Shown in pieces: positions 1-10,913 of a DNA stretch of 64,000 nucleotides. Each line of letters starts with the position of its first letter. Positions within the stretch are counted from its first letter, which is position 1. The translations under genes were made by a program, and so were the position numbers. Where the stretch lies: the NCBI GenBank assembly GCA_023014485.1, contig JAJOZX010006147.1:53501-117500 (forward strand), read 5' to 3'. The notes under the pieces were generated by a model. That model did not search any database. It was not told the origin of the DNA and saw nothing but the letters and a program-made list of their open reading frames with translations. Origin of the DNA: Bathynomus jamesi. Lineage: Eukaryota; Arthropoda; Malacostraca; Isopoda; Cirolanidae.

Positions 1-150
1 GACCTCTTATTATGTACTGAATCGACAGACATTTTGTACAAAATCACTTCACATCTAAAGGAATAAGAGCAGCCATGTGGAGAGCATTTCCAACTATTTT
101 GAAATTTTAGCCCAAATTTTGGGCCACCCTACTGCTCAGGCCCATAAATA

Positions 151-174
151 TAATATATATATATATATATATAT
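151..174. repeat. (TA)n microsatellite
   Basis: Short run of TA dinucleotides followed by TATG-type repeats out to about 360. Positions 1-425 otherwise hold no recognisable gene. Confidence 0.9.
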
Positions 175-250
175 GTATGTGGGTGTGTATGCATATATAG
201 AAAAGCTTCTTTTACATAAATGTATATATGTGTGTGGAATGTATGTATGT

Positions 251-290
251 GAACTCCAAGGGGTAACCCATCCTGGCAGCTCAGGTCCAC
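251..290 (+). repeat. Short dispersed motif beside microsatellites
   Basis: The segment containing CCAAGGGGTAACC and CTCAGG recurs in reverse complement at 2998-3037 (CCTGAGCAGCC...GGTTACCCCTTGG). Both copies abut TATG or CA/TA microsatellites. A weaker version lies at 121-143. This may be the conserved part of a small repeat family. I cannot assign it. Confidence 0.5.
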
Positions 291-506
291 ACAAAAGTAT
301 ATGAAACGTATGTATGTGGGTGTGTATGCATGTAAATGTGGGTGTGTGTGTGTATATATATATCGAATTTGACGACCCTATTAATATTAATCAAATATCA
401 TATCTTACATATTTCGCTCACTTAAAAATAACCGGTACTTTTGCATTATCCTCCCAACACTAATTTTTTTTTAAACGGCTAACGCCTGCGGCGGGCTGTT
501 TTTACC

Positions 507-547
507 GTAACCTAACCTAACCAAACCTACCCTAACCTAACCTAATA
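507..547. repeat. CCTAA telomere-type pentamer tract
   Basis: Imperfect run of the CCTAA unit inside the MITE at 434-902. CCTAA/TTAGG is the arthropod telomere repeat. Here it is interstitial. Confidence 0.85.
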
Positions 548-663
548 CCAACACTAATTTTGGACCTTTTCCAGTTTGTGTACCGTTTTTCATATAATTT
601 ATTTTTGATTGGTCATACAACCGCCGTCGATTATAACAACTTTTTAGAGAGGTAAGTTCTTGA

Positions 664-704
664 TAACCTAACCTAACCTAACCTAACGTAACCTAACCTA
701 ACCT
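664..704. repeat. CCTAA telomere-type pentamer tract
   Basis: Second run of the pentamer, with one variant unit (ACGTA), inside the same MITE. Confidence 0.85.
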
Positions 705-1479
705 TCTGTTTTACTCTATGTCTATGCTGTGCCTAACAGAAGCAAAGAAACACTAGAAAGTTGCATAACTGTAGGAAACGGTACATAAACTGGAAAGCGT
801 CCCTAATTTTTTTTATAATGGAAGGAAAATAAAGTACCATAACCAAAACCAAACCAACATTATATAAAAAAATTAGTGTTGGGAGGATAATGCAAAAGAA
901 CCAAATAACCCCATGTTTATAGGTATTATAATTTTAATTTTTAGCCGATGGGAGATAATACAGCTCGCGATTAAATCGCCTACGCACATTCCACGTTATA
1001 AAATTACTACTGTTTTTAAACTCACCATATAATTGAAATCGTGTTACAAGCGTCTATTTGAATAATATTAATTTAACTACTGTACTCGACAAGAAAAAAT
1101 TAATAAATTATCGTTTTCTGAATTTTTTAGTAAAAACGTTTATTTAAAAACATATCATTCATTATTACAGTACTTTGAAATGAATTTTCTGAAACTTACA
1201 TATACTCCAAACTTATTTATTAGTCTGAAAACAATTACTGCGACAATTATGTGTCAAGAATGTATGCTGAGTTGCCAAATGTTTTTTAGTGCGAAAGAAA
1301 GCAGATGTTTAATTTAAATATTCGTTTACATATATAATAAAATAATAATAATAATGCTTAAGCGTATATTTAGAAAACGGCTGTTTGTTTGATTTAGTGC
1401 TAGCATTTCTTTAAATTTATCTGGCTGAACAATATGACAATGAAGGAATGCGCTTCGGCAATATTATTGGTTGAAAGAA

Positions 1480-1695
1480 CTCGCTGGCATCTTTCTCGCC
1501 AGCTGGTGGGGATAGTTGCCAGATATGCCTGGTAAAAGAGTCGAGTTATTATTCTGTTCTTACATTCGTGTTACAACCTACTAAAGAAAGTATAGAAATG
1601 TATTTATATAGTTTCCCTGTATTTATTTCCCTCTATTTATGGTCTAAAAATGAAGTGTTTGCTGTTCACCGACTATTTATACGGTAAAATACAGG
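1480..1695 (+). repeat. Diverged direct repeat, copy 1
   Basis: About 215 bp that aligns, with many substitutions, to 2098-2332. Shared landmarks are CCAGCTGGTGG, CAGATATGCCTGGTAAAAGA, ATTCGTGTT and CTGTTC.CCGA. A third, short piece (CCGCCAGCTGATGG) lies at about 1937-1950. Short ORFs over it show no known protein similarity. The rest of 911-1480 shows nothing recognisable. Confidence 0.65.
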
Positions 1696-1756
1696 TAATT
1701 CCAGTTAAGTTAGTATATATGGTATGTTCTGGAATATATATATGTATGTTCTGGGA

Positions 1757-1761
1757 TATAT

Positions 1762-1829
<68 letters not shown>

Positions 1830-1853
1830 CTGTGTCTGTGTGTATATATATAT
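1757..1853. repeat. (TA)n/(TG)n microsatellite
   Basis: Long TA run passing into TGTGTCTGTG repeats, then TA again. It separates the two copies of the diverged direct repeat. Confidence 0.95.
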
Positions 1854-2097
1854 GAGAAAGAGAATTGTGCTTTGCGTAAAGAACTGTAGATAAAATTATG
1901 AGGCAGGACGTGTGTCTTCGTGCATTTAAGAACTTTTCCGCCAGCTGATGGAAACCTGTTTAAAGGAAGTAATATAAACTGAGTGTACAGTAGATTATAA
2001 CCACCCATGTATCTAAAATGGTTTACATAAATTCATTAACATATTTTGATTAGCGTCTTTATAAAATACGTTTTGAAAAATAATATTGGTTTAAAGA

Positions 2098-2332
2098 CCT
2101 CGGGCAACTTTTTCAGACCAGCTGGTGGCGATAGTTGTCAGATATGCCTGGTAAAAGAATGGACAGCTATTATTCTGCTCATGCATTCGTGTTGCAACCG
2201 ACTAAAGAAATTAAAGAATGTGTTTTATATTTATTTTCCCTGTATATATTTGTCTTATATATATTCGTGTATTTATTTCTGAAATTAATTGTCTGCTGTT
2301 CGCCGATTTTTTATATAGTGAAACACAGGATC
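2098..2332 (+). repeat. Diverged direct repeat, copy 2
   Basis: Partner of 1480-1695 in the same orientation. From 2333 to about 2995 I see no gene and no repeat I can name. Confidence 0.65.
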
Positions 2333-2997
2333 CGTCCAAAAATAGGATTTTTTATGAAAAATGAAAGTTAGTCCTAAAACTAAAATCTATTTTTATTATA
2401 AAATTATATTAATTTTTTTATAATATTGTTTACAGAATATTTGTAGATAAAAAAGGAAATTTTGTTTTTGCTTTAAATTTGGTTTACCGTGTTTCAGTTT
2501 TTGTTTGAAAAAACAGTCAGGTTTCTAATAACCCTGGCCCTCGTGATGGCATTCCGTACGAGCTCATAATTAGCTTTGCCTATTATCTGTGCCGTTTTCT
2601 GAGACCTTACCGGTCTAATGGGTGATGATGGTGGTGTCTATAGTTGTGAGGTATGACATGTATTTTGTTGAGATGGGGCTGTGTATATAGGGTTTGTGAG
2701 GTATTCTAAGGGTTCGCCTCTATTTTACGTGTGTACATTATGTGCTTGTGTGTTTTTGAGGCAAAGCGATGCTAATTCTCCTTTGTACAAGAAAATAACT
2801 ATGAACGTCCTATACGGCTGGTTGTGAGGCGATTGGCTGCCTTCTAAGACTGATGTCCGTGATGCTGAAGACACTATTATGTGATGTCCATGGCTACAAA
2901 TGGGTGGATCTCCCGCCTTCTTTTGTTTTATTTTAGGATAGGTTACCCACATTTACATGCATACACAACCACATACATATATATATATTTTTTTTGT

Positions 2998-3037
2998 GAG
3001 CCTGAGCAGCCATGTTAGGTTACCCCTTGGAGATCAC
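2998..3037 (-). repeat. Short dispersed motif, inverted copy
   Basis: Reverse complement of the motif at 251-290, here immediately 5' of a CA microsatellite. Confidence 0.5.
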
Positions 3038-3142
3038 ACACACACACATACACACACGCACACACACACGCACACACACACACACACACACACAGATATA
3101 TATTATATATACATATATACACACACATTCATATATATATAA
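3035..3142. repeat. (CA)n/(TA)n microsatellite
   Basis: CA repeats with ACGCA interruptions followed by TA-rich repeats. Confidence 0.95.
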
Positions 3143-3309
3143 GTTTGTATATATTTTGGGGGTAAACACGCTCATCATGTTGCATGTAATGTTGCAAGTT
3201 GCAATGTTGTAATGCAATTGTACACTCCCATTTTTCGGGCATACTACTAGGACCTACAAATAGTTTACCTTCCTCCAACCCCCTCTGAACATTCCCCAAG
3301 GCTGGATTA

Positions 3310-5777
3310 CACTAGGCAACAAATTTCAACTTTTTTTTTGTTACAGACACGTGAACTACTGATTCCTACTAAAGCGGTTGATGCTGATTTCAGATCTGAT
3401 ATCAAAATTTCTCTATCACGTCCAGATTTTGTGTAACCGAAAACCCCTATTTTTCATTTTTTTCTCACCCGCTTCTATTACGAAAGCCGTCTAAGCTACT
3501 TTCCGTGCCACGTTTTATGTTAAGCATACTTAAATAATTAGTGAACAGGGATGTCTTTCCTCCTTATTCTGGCTTAAGACAGACAGCGGGAATTCCGCTG
3601 GCGGAGTTACCACCCTGCGCCCAACCATCCACCCAAAGCGCGTTAGTATTTTGTTGTTACTACTGAAAGGCAAATTCCTGTTCTTAAGTGAAACTTGGTG
3701 TGTCCTCTTCCTTTGTCGCTTGTAGGATGACGAGCTCTCCTTCTGCAGGAACCAACAATAATCTCCCATCATATTTGGGTTGAAATTACCTTGGTATCTG
3801 TTTTCCATAACTGAGATCTGTTGGTGGAAGCGCTCACCATGCTCGTCACTTACAGCCCCAAGGTTGGCCGGGAAGAAGTCAAGATGAGAATGTAAAAAAT
3901 GAATTTTAAAAGACATTCTGCATCCCATTATTTCATAAGATTTAAGCATGTTTTCTACGAGTTTACGGTGGTTTTCAGCTTTGTGGTTTCCAAGAAAATT
4001 TTTGACAACTTCAACGAAAGATGTCCATTCTCCTAGTTTCATTCTCATTTAGGTTAGATGGAAACGATGAGTCGTGGATGACACTGCGGATCTGTGGTCC
4101 AGTGAAACTCCAGCTTCTAGCTTAGCATCTGTCAATATTCCTTTGAATTTATCCTTTAAATATTGGAAACCACTACCTTGATGATCCACCCTTCACGAAA
4201 TTTTCATAAGGCCAAGTTTAATGTGAAGTGGTGGAAGATGTACTTTCTGAGGGTCAATAAGTGCTGGGTGTTTCACATTGTATTTACCAACAACATGTTC
4301 AGTTCTAGATGGCCAATCATGTTTTTGTAGTGGTTCTTGTCATCTCTGCTGTTCCATAGACACAAAAAGCACATATGCTTTGTGTAGCCCAACTGTAACC
4401 CAAGAAGTAATGATACAACTTTAAGGTCGCCACAAATATTCCATGTGTGGTCCTTATATTTGATGAGTCTTAGCAGCAGTTTCATCGATTCATAAGTCTC
4501 ATTAAGGCCAGTGGCATGTGCTACAGGTATTGAAGGTTTTTCATTGCCGTTGTGCAGTAATACAGCTTTAAGCTAGCTTTACTAGAGTCAATGAACAGTC
4601 TCCATTCTTTTGGATCATAGCGACAGCCAATCCCTTGCATCAGACCACTGATATCGTGGCAGAAACAACGTTTTCTTCCTGTAAGTAAAATGATGAAAAC
4701 TGCAAATGGCGATGGCGGAAATGGGAAACTTTGGTGTTTGGTTGGAGAAGATTAAATTCTTGAAGTCTTGAACCAAGCAACTCTGCCTTTTCTTTTGGTA
4801 ATTCCAAATCGCGCACTAAGTCATTTAACTCCGCTTGACTTAACAAATGTGGGGAAATATTTGCATCTGGAACATATATGCCATCTTTCCCTGTTTCTAT
4901 ATCACTAGCAGAATCTTCAGATGAACTGCTGTCTGTTATCGTTGCTGGTGGAACTGGTGGTGGATTTGTTTCATCATGTGGTACTGGTTTCATTGCTGAT
5001 TCGCAGTTTGGGTACGTGATCTTTGATTTGTTTTTCTTTGTGAAACCAGCAATCTTTGTCAAACAAAAATAACAATCATTGAAGTGATTTTTCGGCTCAC
5101 GCCAAACCATGGGGACTGAGAACGGCATAGCTTTTCTTTTACCATTCATCCAAGCTATTAACATTGCATTGCACTGTGCACAGCAAATATGTGGTGCCCA
5201 GTCCCTCTGTTGGTCTCCTAACTTACAGTCAAAATAACACTTGTAGGCAAGTTTAATCTTTGTTGTTATGTTTCTACGTTGTGGCTTAGGTGTATATTGT
5301 CCACAGACAAAGCAGAAGTTGTCTGGGTGATTTACACAAGCACGTCTATTTGATGCCATTTTTAATTACCATACAATATCTGAAAAAACGTAGAAAGTAA
5401 TTATTACGATGTGCAAAATAAAAAGAAATACACACCGTAGTACAAAACAAATGCTATAAAACACACAAGTCACCACAACCTGTCACTTGCTCATCAGCAG
5501 AGAGCTTCAACAAACGTTCTGCTTGACTGTCACGTAGCGACTGACCGTTGGCAAAAAAAATTGCTTTAACCTTGAAAAGCAAGTTTCATATTACTGGCAT
5601 TAAGCCGATTAAAACCAAAATCTGGACGTGGTAGAAAATTTTACTAAAAGTGATTTGCATTTTACACAAAATCTAGACGTGATAGAAAAAATCTAATTAT
5701 AGATTTGAAATCAGCATACCGAAATTAGCTAGGAGCACCTATTTGGTCTTCTGTAACAAAATCTTTGTTGCCTAGTG
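3310..5777 (-). mobile_element. CACTA-ended DNA transposon, complete but decayed
   Basis: The left end reads CACTAGGCAACAAA at 3310. The right end reads TTTGTTGCCTAGTG, ending at 5777. The two ends are inverted repeats that stay recognisable for about 130-140 bp (for example CTATCACGTCCAGATTTTGTG near 3413, and its counterpart near 5646-5675). TTA at 3307-3309 and 5778-5780 is a plausible 3-bp target duplication. CACTA termini plus a 3-bp duplication are hallmarks of the CACTA/EnSpm superfamily. The right end contains two tandem AAAATCTRGACGTGRTAGAAAA-like units. The minus-strand gene inside is described separately. Confidence 0.8.
3530..5359 (-). pseudogene. Transposon protein, cysteine-rich N-terminus (decayed)
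   Basis: Three minus-strand blocks belong to one protein. The N-terminal 239 residues start at 5359 and carry paired-cysteine motifs (FCFVCG, ICCAQC, CYFC) and an acidic serine-rich linker. A middle block at 4273-4485 includes YTKHMCFLCLW. A C-terminal block at 3530-4048 includes LHSHLDFFP, GERFHQ and a YQGN...DYCW signature. From memory, this arrangement is seen in repetitive proteins of many arthropod genomes. I do not know a settled family name. Stops and frameshifts separate the blocks, so no functional product is expected. It lies wholly inside the CACTA-ended element, which argues that it is that element's transposase or accessory protein. Confidence 0.7.
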
Positions 5778-5780
5778 TTA

Positions 5781-6270
5781 TATAAGCAGGCGTAAAAAAG
5801 AATTTCAGAGGTTTTCCGACTGGCAATCGAGTTGAGAGATCAGGTTTGGGAAGGACAAAAGACGGGTTATATTTTGAGCAAAGCATCGTTGTTAACTTTT
5901 AATCTCTCCTCATTAATAAACGATAATCGAATCAGGAGACTCATCCCTTGCTTGCATCTGTAATAAATAAACATATATATCTGAATTTCTGCGGAATCCC
6001 CCTCATTAGCTTTAGTCGTTACCGACCTTTTGCGAATTCACTAATCGCCACCAGTTTGCAACGAGTACAAGTTCCCCCATTAATCCGTTCCGCTCCCATT
6101 CAAGCACTGATCCTCTCGACTAGTATGGATTAGATATATATTCCGAGAATTAAAGTGTATGGATATAATCCTTTGTAGCCATTTGGAATTTTTAAATTAT
6201 TATTTTAACTTTTACATTCATTAAGTCTTGTTAATTTTTGAGTTTTAATGAAAAAATGTCAGGAATTAAT
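5781..6270. other. Unannotated AT-rich interval
   Basis: No coding signal, inverted repeat or known repeat recognised. Confidence 0.5.
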
Positions 6271-6282
6271 AACGCGCGCGCG

Positions 6283-6345
<63 letters not shown>
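6271..6345. repeat. (CG/CA)n-(TA)n microsatellite
   Basis: CGCGCG, then CACACA, then TATATA repeats directly abutting the 5' end of the RTE-type retrotransposon. Confidence 0.95.
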
Positions 6346-6349
<4 letters not shown>

Positions 6350-7952
6350 TGTCCCAAGTCCGGATAAATGGGGAGGGTTGGCGTCAGGAAAGGCATCCGG
6401 CCATAAAAACCCAGCCAAAACCACAATGGTGAGTCTTCAACACGACAATGCGATGACGGCTAGGGCGTACCCCGTAGGCGACGTACAGAGACCTCACCCT
6501 ACCTCTGTGGTGAGGCGAGGGCTACCGCACCAAGAGCAGGTGCGGCTAACGAAGCGAGCTCGGGTGGACCTGAGAATTGCGACGCTGAATGTTGGAAGCA
6601 TGACTGGCAGAGGAAGAGAGATTGTGGAGTTGATGAAGCAGAGGAGAGTTGGGATGTTGTGTGTACAAGAAACACGCTGGAAGGGGAACAAAGCAAGAGA
6701 ACTCAGTGAGGGATATAAATTGTTCTACAGTGGGGCGTCGGTTGAGGGAAGGAATGGTGTGGGTATTGTATTGGCGAAGGAATTGAAGGATAGCATAGTG
6801 GAAGTAAAGCGAAGAGGAGATAGACTGGTGACTTTGAGAATGAATTATGGGGAACATGTACTCAATATAATTAGTGCATACGCGCCCCAAAGTGGATGTC
6901 CGGACGACGTTAAGGAAGCATTCTGGAGGTTATTGGAGGAAGAAATGGGGAGTATTGCCGAGGACGAACGAGTGGTGTTGGGCGGGGATATGAATGGACA
7001 TGTTGGTGATCATAACGATGGAGTGGTCAGAGTGCACGGTGGTCATGGCTATGGAGAGGCAAACGTGGACGGTGAGAGAGTGTTGGATATGGCTGTATCG
7101 TTTGATCTAGCGATTGTAAATACGTTTTTCAGAAAGAGGGAGGAGCATGTTATTACGTACAAGAGTGGAGGCAGAACATCGCAAATTGATTTCATACTGT
7201 ATAGGAGGGCGCAATTGGCCGAGGTGAGGGACTGCAAAGTTATTCCAGGAGACCATGTGACGCCACAACACCGGTTGGTAGTCATGGATGTGATGTTGAA
7301 AAGAGGAAGAAAGACCCGAGGAACAACAGTGGGGAGAATTAGGTGGTACAAACTGAGAGAGGAGGGGAAGAAACGGGAATTTAGAGAGAGAGTGTTGAGT
7401 GAAATTCATGTTGATGAACAGAATGTACAGGATTGGTGGGTATATAATGCGAATGTCATGAGAACGGCAGGTAGAGACATATTGGGGGAAACATCAGGTA
7501 AAGTGTGGGAAGATAAGGAAGGATGGCGGTGGAGTGATGAGATCCAAAGAGCACTACGAAGTAAGAGAGAAACTAAGAAGTTATGGGAAGAATCAAGGAG
7601 TGAAGAGTGTAAGGTGGTATATAAAGAAGCAAAGAAACAGGCAAAGAGAGCAGTGGCGAGAGCAAAGGCGGAGGCATATCGGCAGATGTATGAGGATTTA
7701 GAGGATCGTGAAGGACAAAAGAAGATATACAGATTGGCTAAGAGCAGAAATAGAGCGACAAAAGACTTTACACAGGTAAAACAAATTAAAGGAAGGGAGG
7801 GGGCGGTGCTGCAAAGAGATGAAGAGATAAAGGATAGATGGAAGGAATATTTTGAGGAATTATTAAATAAAGAAAACCCAAGATCTTTCTATGAGGATGG
7901 ATTACCAAATGTAGCTATGACAGAACAAGTGGGGAGGATGGAAATACAATGA
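6345..7952 (+). pseudogene. RTE ORF: APE-type endonuclease domain
   Basis: A 535-residue reading frame. Residues about 75-300 form an exonuclease/endonuclease/phosphatase domain: LRIATLNVGSMTG, the catalytic-glutamate motif VQETRWKG, GGDMNGHVGD, SQIDFILYRR and the PQHRLVV ending typical of RTE (in place of SDH). This domain nicks target DNA for target-primed reverse transcription. A basic lysine/arginine-rich connector follows. The frame stops at 7952 just as the reverse transcriptase starts four bases earlier in another frame. The N-terminal part of the reverse transcriptase (roughly 100 residues) is absent, so I read this as a deletion junction. The first ATG lies at the microsatellite boundary and may not be the native start. 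Confidence 0.85.
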
Positions 7953-9147
7953 AGATATGGGAGCGAATAGTGGAGAGTAGGTTGAGAGACGAAGCGGAAG
8001 TGTCAGTGGAACAGTTTGGATTTATGCCGGGAAGGAGAACGACAGATGCAGTTTTTGCATTGAAACAGTTGGCAGAGAGGTACAGAGAGGGGCAGAAGGC
8101 GTTGCACATGGTTTTTATTGACTTGGAGAAGGCATATGATAGGATACCACGGCAGGAAGTTTGGAGATGCTTAAGGGAAAAAATGGTACCGGAGAAGTAT
8201 GTTAAACTGATCAAGGGGATGTACTGGGGAGTAACAACTAAGGTGAGGAGTAGCGTGGGTGTGTCAGAGAGCTTTGGGGTGGAAGTTGGTCTGCACCAAG
8301 GATCAGCTTTGAGCCCCTTCCTTTTCAATGTGGTATTCGATGTGTTGACGGACAGGATTAGAGGGGAGGCGCCGTGGTGCATGATGTATGCAGACGATGT
8401 TGTGTTGAGTGGGGAGACGAAAGAGGAGGTGGAGCAGCAGTTGGAAAATTGGAGAGAGGCGTTGGAAAGTAGGGGGATGAGAATTAGCCGAAAGAAGACC
8501 GAATATATGAGATGTGATGTGCAGCAGGACCGAGGAGGGGAAGTGACATTGAGTGGAGAGCGTGTTAAGACGGTGGAGTATTTTAAATACTTGGGGTCAA
8601 CAGTGGATGCAGAGGGGGGAGCAGAGAGAGAGATAAACTGTAGAATACAGTCGGGGTGGAAGAACTGGAGAGACGTATCAGGGGTGCTCTGTGATAAGAT
8701 GGTCCCAGTGAAACTGAAGGGAAAGGTTTCAAAACAGTGGTGAGGCCGGCAATGTTGTATGGAATGGAGACTGTGCCAATGAAGAAGAGCAATGAAAGAA
8801 AAACCGATGTGGCTGAAATGAAGATGTTGAGATGGATGTGTGGAGTGACGAGGAGGGATAGGGTCAGAAATGAGCATATAAGGGGAACAGTGAAGGTGGC
8901 GGAAGCATCTAAGAAGGTGCAGGAGGCCAGGCTGAGGTGGTATGGACACGTCAGGAGAAGAGAGGAGGAGTATGTGGGGCGCAGAGTGCTGGAGATGGAG
9001 TTGCCGGGACGGAGAAGAAAAGGAAGACCGAAGACGAGATGGAGGGACTGTGTGGTGGCGGAAATCAGGGAGAAGGACTTGGAGGAGGACGCGGTATACG
9101 ACAGAGGAGAGTGGAGAAGACGAACCAAAAACAGCGACCCCATGTAA
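7949..9147 (+). pseudogene. RTE reverse transcriptase and C-terminal tail
   Basis: Continues the endonuclease frame after the deletion. Visible reverse transcriptase motifs are FGFMPGRRTTDAVF, the first catalytic aspartate in FIDLEKAYDRIPR, HQGSALSPFLFN and the active-site YADD in MMYADDVVL. The frame ends at 8743 (KVSKQW stop). A one-base shift resumes it at about 8737 with VRPAMLYGMETVP and continues to 9147. The tail carries RLRWYGHVRR and GRPKTRW, typical of the RTE C-terminus. Catalytic residues are present, but the deletion and frameshift make the copy dead. Confidence 0.85.
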
Positions 9148-9291
9148 AGATGGGATAATAAGCTGCGGAAGAAGAAGATCAATAAGCAAAATAGACAGAT
9201 AGTAAATAGATAGCAAATAGGCTTCTTTATTGTTTAAATGTTCGAAATATCAGCCAGCAGCGTCAATATCTTCATGGTTGTGCTGCTTACG

Positions 9292-10337
9292 TTAATGTTT
9301 TAAATGTTCAAAATGTCCGCCACTAGCATCAGTACATTCTTGACAGCGGCGCGCAACAGATCGGCATACTGTTCTGATTGTTCGGAGGGGAATGTTGGCA
9401 CAGGCTATTTCAATTTCGTGTCTCAAGGCCTGTAGTGTCCTTGGTTTTTCAGCATACACAGTGTTCTTCAGAGTGCTCCACAAGTAAAAGTCTGGGGGTG
9501 TTAAGTCAGGAGATCGTGGTGGATACTCCGTACATCCCCTGCGTCCTATCCATCTTCTAGGAAAACAAACATTGAGAAAATTTCTAACGTCATTGTGGTA
9601 ATGTGGTGGCGCGCCATCCTGTTGAAGGTGACACTCTTCTTCCAAAAAAAGAGCTCTGATTCAAGGTACAATGTTGTCTTGCAGCATTGATAAGTAAGCA
9701 TCACCTGTGACAGTGTCCTCAAAGAAAAATGGCCCTATCAGTCCTCTGGAAGACAGACCACACCACACTGATACTCCTGGTTGATTCCGTGCTCGTTCTT
9801 CTGCTACGTTTGGATTTTCGGTGGCCCAGTACACACAGTTGTGTCGATTCATAGTAGCATTAAGTTTAAAAGTGGCTTCATCGGACCAAACAATGAAATC
9901 AGGAAACGATTGTTCTTCATCACACATGTGCAAAAACCACTCACAAAATTCTTTTCGACGATCTGGATCGTCCTCATTCATTGCATGGAGCAGTCTAGGT
10001 ATGTACAGTTTCCCCTTTTCACGTCGCAAAATGCGATGAACGCTGAATTTAGAAACACCAGTCTCACGAGAACATTGCCTTGTAGACTTATTTGGAGAGT
10101 TTGTGAAGGCCTGTAACACGGTCTCAACACTTTCATTGTCAGTTGAAGTGCGATGTCTTCCAGATCGGCCTTTGTTGACGTTTTGCACTGTTCCGTCAGT
10201 CTCAAACTTATCACGTAATCTTGTAATTGTTACCTGTGATGGTGGTAATGTTCCAAACTCATTTCTCTAATGTCTCTGTACCTCAGCCACATTCTCCGTC
10301 TTCCAGTAGTGCTTCAGAATCCACTTACGTTGCTCAA
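9292..10337 (-). pseudogene. Mariner-type transposase relic, DD41D spacing
   Basis: On the minus strand, the N-terminal helix-turn-helix region starts with EQRKWILKHYW near 10337. It continues through [11 protein letters not shown] and [12 protein letters not shown] to the catalytic core. Core aspartates are in [20 protein letters not shown] and SPDLTPPDFYLW. The last two are separated by 41 residues, which matches the rosa-like DD41D group. At least two in-frame stops are visible, one near 10280 and a TGA at 9661-9663. The 5' end is cut by the tRNA-headed repeat array. On the left, a TTTAAATGTTC-containing stretch is repeated at about 9233 and 9301. No clear terminal inverted repeat was found. 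Confidence 0.85.
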
Positions 10338-10571
10338 ACTATAACTGCAATTTTTCATTTGTTTCTCAAACTATAACTGCAATTTTTTCATTTGTTTCGT
10401 TCTCTCTCTCTCATCTTGCGCGGAATATCTCCTATACAGCGTCGTTCTTTACGTTAATTATACTGCGTGTTTGCAGTTAAAATGTATATAATGTTTGCAG
10501 GCATGCGGGAGGTGCCCCTTGGGGCATTGGTTTCTGCGCGTATGTAGAAGAATTACGGCATTTGAATGAGT

Positions 10572-10648
10572 GAGGCCCATGGTGTAATGGTTATCATATC
10601 TGACCGGCAATCGGAAGATCCCGGGTTCGATTCCCAGGTGGTTACCTC
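10572..10648 (+). repeat. tRNA-like SINE head (anticodon position GGC)
   Basis: A 77-nt segment with an A-box-like TGGTGTAATGG and a perfect B box GGTTCGATTCC. The anticodon arm TCTGA / CCGGCAA / TCGGA is well paired. The anticodon position reads GGC with C instead of the nearly invariant T at position 33. The acceptor stem pairs only at its outer four bases (GAGG/CCTC). I read it as a tRNA-derived repeat, not a working tRNA gene. Confidence 0.7.
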
Positions 10649-10836
10649 ATTTTTTCATTTGTTTCGTTCTCTCTCTCATCTTGCGCGGAATATCTCCTAT
10701 ACAAGCGTCGTTCTTTACGTTAATTATACTGCGTGTTTGCAGTTAAAATGTATATAATGTTACGGCATGCGGGAGGTGCCCCCTTGGGGCATTGGTTTCT
10801 GCGCGTATGTAGAAGAATTACGTCATTTGAATGAGG

Positions 10837-10913
10837 GAGGCCCATGGTGTAATGGTTATCATATCTGACCGGCAATCGGAAGATCCCGGGTTCGATTCCC
10901 GGGTGGTTACCTC
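10837..10913 (+). repeat. tRNA-like SINE head, second copy
   Basis: Almost identical to 10572-10648 (the T stem here is CCGGG/CCCGG, better paired). It has the same GGC anticodon position and C33. Confidence 0.7.

Larger units (their letters stand above)
434..902. mobile_element. MITE with 8-bp TSD (Merlin- or hAT-like)
   Basis: A 469-bp non-autonomous DNA transposon. The left end GGTACTTTTGCATTATCC and the inverted right end (reading GGTTCTTTTGCATTATCC on the minus strand) match at 17 of 18 positions. The inverted repeats extend about 37 bp. The element is flanked by a perfect 8-bp duplication, AAATAACC, at 426-433 and 903-910. It has no coding capacity. The interior holds two CCTAA pentamer tracts. 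A GG-starting terminus with an 8-bp duplication fits Merlin, and hAT or P are alternatives. Confidence 0.85.
6345..9175 (+). mobile_element. RTE-type non-LTR retrotransposon, internally deleted
   Basis: The element begins right after the microsatellite with a leader containing GGCATCCGGCCATAAAA, a recognisable 5' feature of RTE-like elements. It ends with GGGATAATAAGCTGCGGAAG, resembling RTE 3' tails. One coding region runs from endonuclease through reverse transcriptase to a basic C-terminal tail. The segment joining endonuclease and reverse transcriptase is missing, and one further frameshift lies near 8735. Confidence 0.85.

Noticed and set aside
77..304. Open frame over TA/TG repeats near the start of the window
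   Set aside because: Its sequence is mostly YIYIYI-type translation of a microsatellite. The same applies to frames at 1650-2008, 2957-3217, 10831-11284, 12149-12467, 47092-47452 and 62183-62395.
507..704. True telomere
   Set aside because: The CCTAA tracts are short, imperfect and inside a MITE flanked by unique sequence.
3307..3309. Tc1/mariner assignment for the 3310-5777 element
   Set aside because: The termini are CACTA with TTA flanks and not TA, and the protein lacks a Tc1/mariner DDE arrangement.
6271..6345. CRISPR array or other regulated repeat
   Set aside because: Simple dinucleotide repeats only. No spacer-repeat architecture anywhere in the window.
7915..9216. 433-residue minus-strand open frame
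   Set aside because: It is the antisense shadow of the RTE reverse transcriptase. It shows low-complexity serine/leucine bias and no domain of its own.
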